Origin: an uncultured beta proteobacterium
GTDB taxonomy: Bacteria; Pseudomonadota; Gammaproteobacteria; Burkholderiales; Burkholderiaceae_C
Assembly (NCBI GenBank): GCA_903869595.1
Contig: CAIPZV010000026.1
Location: 1-64,000, forward strand
Direction: 5' to 3'
DNA length: 64,000 nucleotides
Shown: one piece after another, positions 61,100 to 64,000 of the stretch
How the letters are laid out: every line of letters starts with the position of its first letter
Position numbering within the stretch: the stretch's first letter is position 1
The notes under the pieces: generated by a model
Told to the model about the DNA's origin: nothing
Database searches by the model: none
The model's input: only the letters and a program-made list of their open reading frames with translations
Program-made: the position numbers and the translations under genes

Positions 61100-61444
61100 C
61101 TAGGGGTTCAATATGCGTTCGGCCTCGGTCTTGGTATCGGCAGTGGCCATAATTTTCAGGAAACCACTGATTTCAAATACGTCACGCACCGTGGGCGATA
61201 AGCCGCACAAAATTAGCTGTCCTCCGACCTGGCGCGCTCGCTTGGCCGCTACCACCATAAGTCGCAAACCTGCGCTAGAAATATAGCTCAATGAGCTCAT
61301 ATCGATTAATACGCGATCGCCTGCCGAACTGAATAAACCATTGATGGTTTTTTCCAGAGTGACAAAGGTGGCGCTGTCCAAGCGACCCGTCAATGTTAGG
61401 TGTTGAACGCCTGCATGGGTATCCAAATGAAATTCAAAGCTCAT
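61100..61444 (-). CDS. STAS-domain anti-sigma factor antagonist
   Basis: A 114-aa single STAS domain (SpoIIAA/RsbV family). The phosphorylatable serine lies in SLSYISSAGLRLMV near residue 57. It should bind the HATPase protein encoded 49 bases upstream when dephosphorylated by the SpoIIE-type phosphatase upstream of that. This is the last gene of a three-gene partner-switching module. Confidence 0.9.
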   Translation of the reverse strand: MSFEFHLDTHAGVQHLTLTGRLDSATFVTLEKTINGLFSSAGDRVLIDMSSLSYISSAGLRLMVVAAKRARQVGGQLILCGLSPTVRDVFEISGFLKIMATADTKTEAERILNP

Positions 61445-61493
61445 ACCTGCTCCTTGTTATGTGCGGTAGTTGTCATATAAAAGCGGTCGACGA

Positions 61494-61937
61494 TCACTGC
61501 TGAAGCATCTTTTTTAAGGTGATCAGATTGCCGGTTCCGTCATAGGTGGCCCAGACCTCGTCCATCAAGCTGCGCACCAAGTGCACGCCGAGCCCGCCGA
61601 TTTCGCGCTCCTCCAAGTCGGCGTGCGTATTGGGCGTAGGAACCGCGTTGAAGGGGTCAAACGGTGGCGCATCGTCTTTGACCACGATTTCCAGGCAATC
61701 AGCGCTGCGGCTGATACAGATTCGAATCGCATGGTCGGGCGCATTGCCTAGGCCGTGCTGGATGGTGTTGGTAATCAACTCTTCCAAGCACAAATTGGTA
61801 GAAAACGCGATTTCCGGTAAGTCGGGAATTACGTCCTCCACGCTCACAGCAAGGATGCCGAACATCACGACCTGCGAAGGCATGGTGTAGTCGAGTAACA
61901 ATTTTTTTCCAGAATCTGGCGCTATCAGGGTTTGCAT
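61494..61937 (-). CDS. HATPase_c anti-sigma-type serine kinase (RsbW-like)
   Basis: A 147-aa protein: N-box-like LCLEELITNTIQHG near residue 50 and G1 box EREIGGLGVHLVRSLMDEV near 113 of the GHKL fold. The ATG at 61937 is chosen because AAGGAG lies 7 bases upstream. It would phosphorylate the STAS partner and hold another client. No sigma factor gene lies nearby, so the output may not be a sigma factor. Confidence 0.88.
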   Translation of the reverse strand: MQTLIAPDSGKKLLLDYTMPSQVVMFGILAVSVEDVIPDLPEIAFSTNLCLEELITNTIQHGLGNAPDHAIRICISRSADCLEIVVKDDAPPFDPFNAVPTPNTHADLEEREIGGLGVHLVRSLMDEVWATYDGTGNLITLKKMLQQ

Positions 61938-61951
61938 ATAGTTTCTCCTTT

Positions 61952-64000
61952 TCAATTCACAAAGTGCTTAGTTTCAATAAGATGATCTAGGTTCTCGTCA
62001 GCTGCGCATTTGCTACAAAGAATCAGGCAGGTAAGGTCGTCGGAGGCTTCCGCCCCATCGACAAAACGGGCGACGTCGCGCACCAAATGGTCGACTAGCT
62101 GTGCCGCACTGCCGTCGCTGGAGCTGGCGGCAAACCAGGACAAAAGACGTTCCTCGCCATAAGCGATTTCCTGTGGCGAGAATGCCTCGGTCACACCGTC
62201 GGTGTACATCAACAAGGTATCACCGGGTTGCAGGCGCGTAATGTGCTCGTTGTACTGCATATCCTTCAAAACGCCCAAGGCCATGTCTTTGGTGGTGGGT
62301 AGAGTTTCCACCACGCCGCTATGACGTCGAACCAGTGGAGGCGGGTGCCCTGCACTGGCAAATTCAAAGCTGCCATCATGCGGGTCAAAAAGTCCGTAAC
62401 AGGCGGTAACAAATAAGTCCATGGGATTTCGCGCGCACAGCAATTCGTTAGCCAATGCCAGCACTTGGGCTGGTGCGCGTACCGATAGTGCGGAATCCAG
62501 TAAAACGGTGCGTGACACAGCCATGAAAAAGGCCGCGCCTACGCCTTTTCCGGAGACATCGGCCACCAGCACGCCATGGCGGCCATCCGGTAGGGCAAAG
62601 CAATCGTAAAAATCGCCACCCAATTCGCGCGCCGGGTGCATGCATGCGTGCGCCGACCAAGTAGGCTCGTTGGGAAACTGCTGCGGCAATATGGCCAACT
62701 GTACGCTGCGGGCGAGATTCAGTTCCTCGTGCACTCGCTGGTTTACTGCATAAAGTTCTTCGTTCTTGATACCCAAGGCATCCACCAGTACTTTGAGGTC
62801 GCGCTCACGGGTCTGGTTTTGCTGCTCAATCGTTTCCACCATCCGCTCCACCTCCTGGGCCATAGTGTTGAAATTGGTCGCAAGCAGACTGAGTTCGTCC
62901 CGGCTTTTGAGTTTGATGCGCACATCTCTTTGACCCGAGCAAAAGGCATTGGTTCCCCGGGATAGCGCATTAATGGACTTCACAATTCCGATATAAAAGG
63001 CGTAAAGGAGGTAGCCGATGAGGAAGCCGCTGCCGATTAAAGTCCAAATCAGCTGCGTTCGGTCTTTGTAGAGGCTTGTGATCCGAGCGTTTAGGATACT
63101 TTGGACTGCTGCTGCGCTGTCCACGAACAGTGCCTGTCCTTGGGCAACGTTTTTCATAGCGGAGGTGTTCAGCGCCTGTCTAGCGGTCGTTTTTGCTATA
63201 CCTTTTGCGTCCTTCACTTGATCCACGGCATCTTGCTGCAGCATGATTCCAATCATTAATTCTTCTAGTTCGTTATGTAAACGCGCAGGCGACGGATCTG
63301 CCGTATTGGCCTTGGTTTCCTGCGTCCGCGTTGGGCTCCCCTGGGATGTATCCAGTGCAATTAACTGTTCGACCAGTTGATCCACGCCAGCGTGCAAGGC
63401 GGGAATAGACTCATCAAAACTAGTAGGTGTGGACACCACAAATCCTGTCATGCTGTTGACGTCCCATTGGATTACGTGATTTTGTTTGGCAAGGGTGTCG
63501 ATAAGGGCTGGCAGGCGGTTGGCCATCATGTCAAGCGCGGCATCCAAATTGGGGTCTAAATTGAGGCGGTAGCTGCGGGCGCTCTCTTTTGAAAGCGCGA
63601 GCAGCGAATGAATGGCGTTGTTGAAAGCCGCAAAGCGGCTAACCAACTTGTCTTGCGGATCCGCTGCACTGGCACGGCCCCAGCTGCGGCCTAGAATAAT
63701 GGCAAGTTTTGCGTCGTCGCTGCTCTTGGCATTGCGCAGCAAATCGTCAATGGCGGCGCTAATGCGGGCCGATTGACTTTCGGAGGAAACTGGATCTAGC
63801 GTGGTTAGCTCACCGCGCAGTCCTACCATCTGCATTAAAGTTTGGTTTTGCCGCGCGACCAGTTGCGCCCCCTCTAGCTGCAATTTGGCCATCGCAATGT
63901 CCCTGTTCACTTGCTCGAATAAGGGCGTGGATAAATAGCCACCAACCAGTGCAATTCCAAGGCCTAAGGCCCAGTACTTCAAAGCAAAATTAAGCCGACT
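61952..64000 (-). CDS. Membrane SpoIIE-type (PP2C) serine phosphatase, 5' end outside window
   Basis: At least 682 residues; the frame stays open to the window edge, so the start is missing. Order: a membrane segment near the N terminus (LGLGIALVGGYL), a periplasmic helical sensor of about 290 residues, a second membrane segment (LIWTLIGSGFLIGYLLYAFYIGI near 320), HAMP domain, short coiled coil, and SpoIIE/RsbU PP2C domain (GGDFYDCFALPDG, VADVSGKGVGAAFFM, MYTDGVTEAFS). It should dephosphorylate the STAS protein in response to a periplasmic or membrane signal. Confidence 0.9.
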   Translation of the reverse strand, partial: SRLNFALKYWALGLGIALVGGYLSTPLFEQVNRDIAMAKLQLEGAQLVARQNQTLMQMVGLRGELTTLDPVSSESQSARISAAIDDLLRNAKSSDDAKLAIILGRSWGRASAADPQDKLVSRFAAFNNAIHSLLALSKESARSYRLNLDPNLDAALDMMANRLPALIDTLAKQNHVIQWDVNSMTGFVVSTPTSFDESIPALHAGVDQLVEQLIALDTSQGSPTRTQETKANTADPSPARLHNELEELMIGIMLQQDAVDQVKDAKGIAKTTARQALNTSAMKNVAQGQALFVDSAAAVQSILNARITSLYKDRTQLIWTLIGSGFLIGYLLYAFYIGIVKSINALSRGTNAFCSGQRDVRIKLKSRDELSLLATNFNTMAQEVERMVETIEQQNQTRERDLKVLVDALGIKNEELYAVNQRVHEELNLARSVQLAILPQQFPNEPTWSAHACMHPARELGGDFYDCFALPDGRHGVLVADVSGKGVGAAFFMAVSRTVLLDSALSVRAPAQVLALANELLCARNPMDLFVTACYGLFDPHDGSFEFASAGHPPPLVRRHSGVVETLPTTKDMALGVLKDMQYNEHITRLQPGDTLLMYTDGVTEAFSPQEIAYGEERLLSWFAASSSDGSAAQLVDHLVRDVARFVDGAEASDDLTCLILCSKCAADENLDHLIETKHFVN

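Overview
This window reads as chromosomal DNA of a Burkholderiales betaproteobacterium, most likely of the Comamonadaceae (Rhodoferax/Limnohabitans/Polaromonas-like). The assignment rests on the Bug/TctC-type solute receptor, the short MvaT-independent H-NS-like protein, the DUF1840 protein, Liv-type ABC systems coupled to CoA ligases, and overall protein similarity. It is inference, because no database search was run. There is no rRNA operon, prophage, plasmid or CRISPR array. About 58 protein genes, three tRNA genes, one intron and one riboswitch can be supported.

Layout. 1-610: gene-free, with palindromic and tandem repeats. 0.6-6.9 kb (minus strand): alpha/beta hydrolase, DbpA helicase, FKBP isomerase, HtpG, RluF-type pseudouridine synthase, with two copies of a palindromic MITE-like repeat. 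7.0-17.4 kb: a Crp/Fnr regulator divergent from an uptake and activation cluster (AMP-dependent acyl-CoA ligase, LivG-H-M-K-F importer, PaaK-like CoA ligase, Bug receptor), with a perfect 18-bp palindrome in the divergent promoter. 17.4-19.6 kb: DUF1840, H-NS-like protein behind an AT-rich promoter, argB. 19.7-25.1 kb: a TetR regulator with a 24-bp operator-like palindrome, then acyl-CoA dehydrogenase, DUF2147, thioesterase, enoyl-CoA hydratase and a second thioesterase. 25.2-31.7 kb: rpoZ, gmk and yicC (minus), then a Ser/Thr kinase and PP2C phosphatase pair, rph, rdgB and hemW (plus).

32.0-33.1 kb holds the most striking RNA feature: tRNA-Ile(CAU) is interrupted between anticodon position 36 and base 37 by a 210-nt group I intron closely resembling the small Azoarcus self-splicing ribozyme. 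A SCP2 protein gene and tRNA-Arg(ACG) follow.

33.2-43.7 kb is a corrinoid/one-carbon block: a GbdR/GlxA-type AraC regulator, a corrinoid carrier protein, DUF1638, a PF13769-type small protein, a MetV-like cysteine-rich protein, a MetF-like reductase, a pterin methyltransferase, a RACo/RamA-like corrinoid activator, choline dehydrogenase BetA, and a betaine/homocysteine methyltransferase behind an SAH riboswitch. Together these look like MetH taken apart into separate proteins and linked to choline/betaine metabolism. Three of the proteins carry Arg-rich C-terminal tails, and the corrinoid carrier has an acidic N-terminal tail.

43.9-53.8 kb: an EamA exporter, tRNA-Leu(CAG), RNase R with a start that is hard to place, and a FrcABC/RbsABC-like sugar import locus (transaldolase-like protein, ROK regulator, RbsD/FucU mutarotase, ATPase; divergent binding protein, permease, PfkB kinase). 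53.8-61.0 kb: aminotransferase, YchF, Ubi-type hydroxylase, DsbC, M61 peptidase, enoyl-CoA hydratase. 61.1-64 kb: a partner-switching module (STAS protein, HATPase anti-sigma-type kinase, membrane SpoIIE-type phosphatase), the last running off the window.
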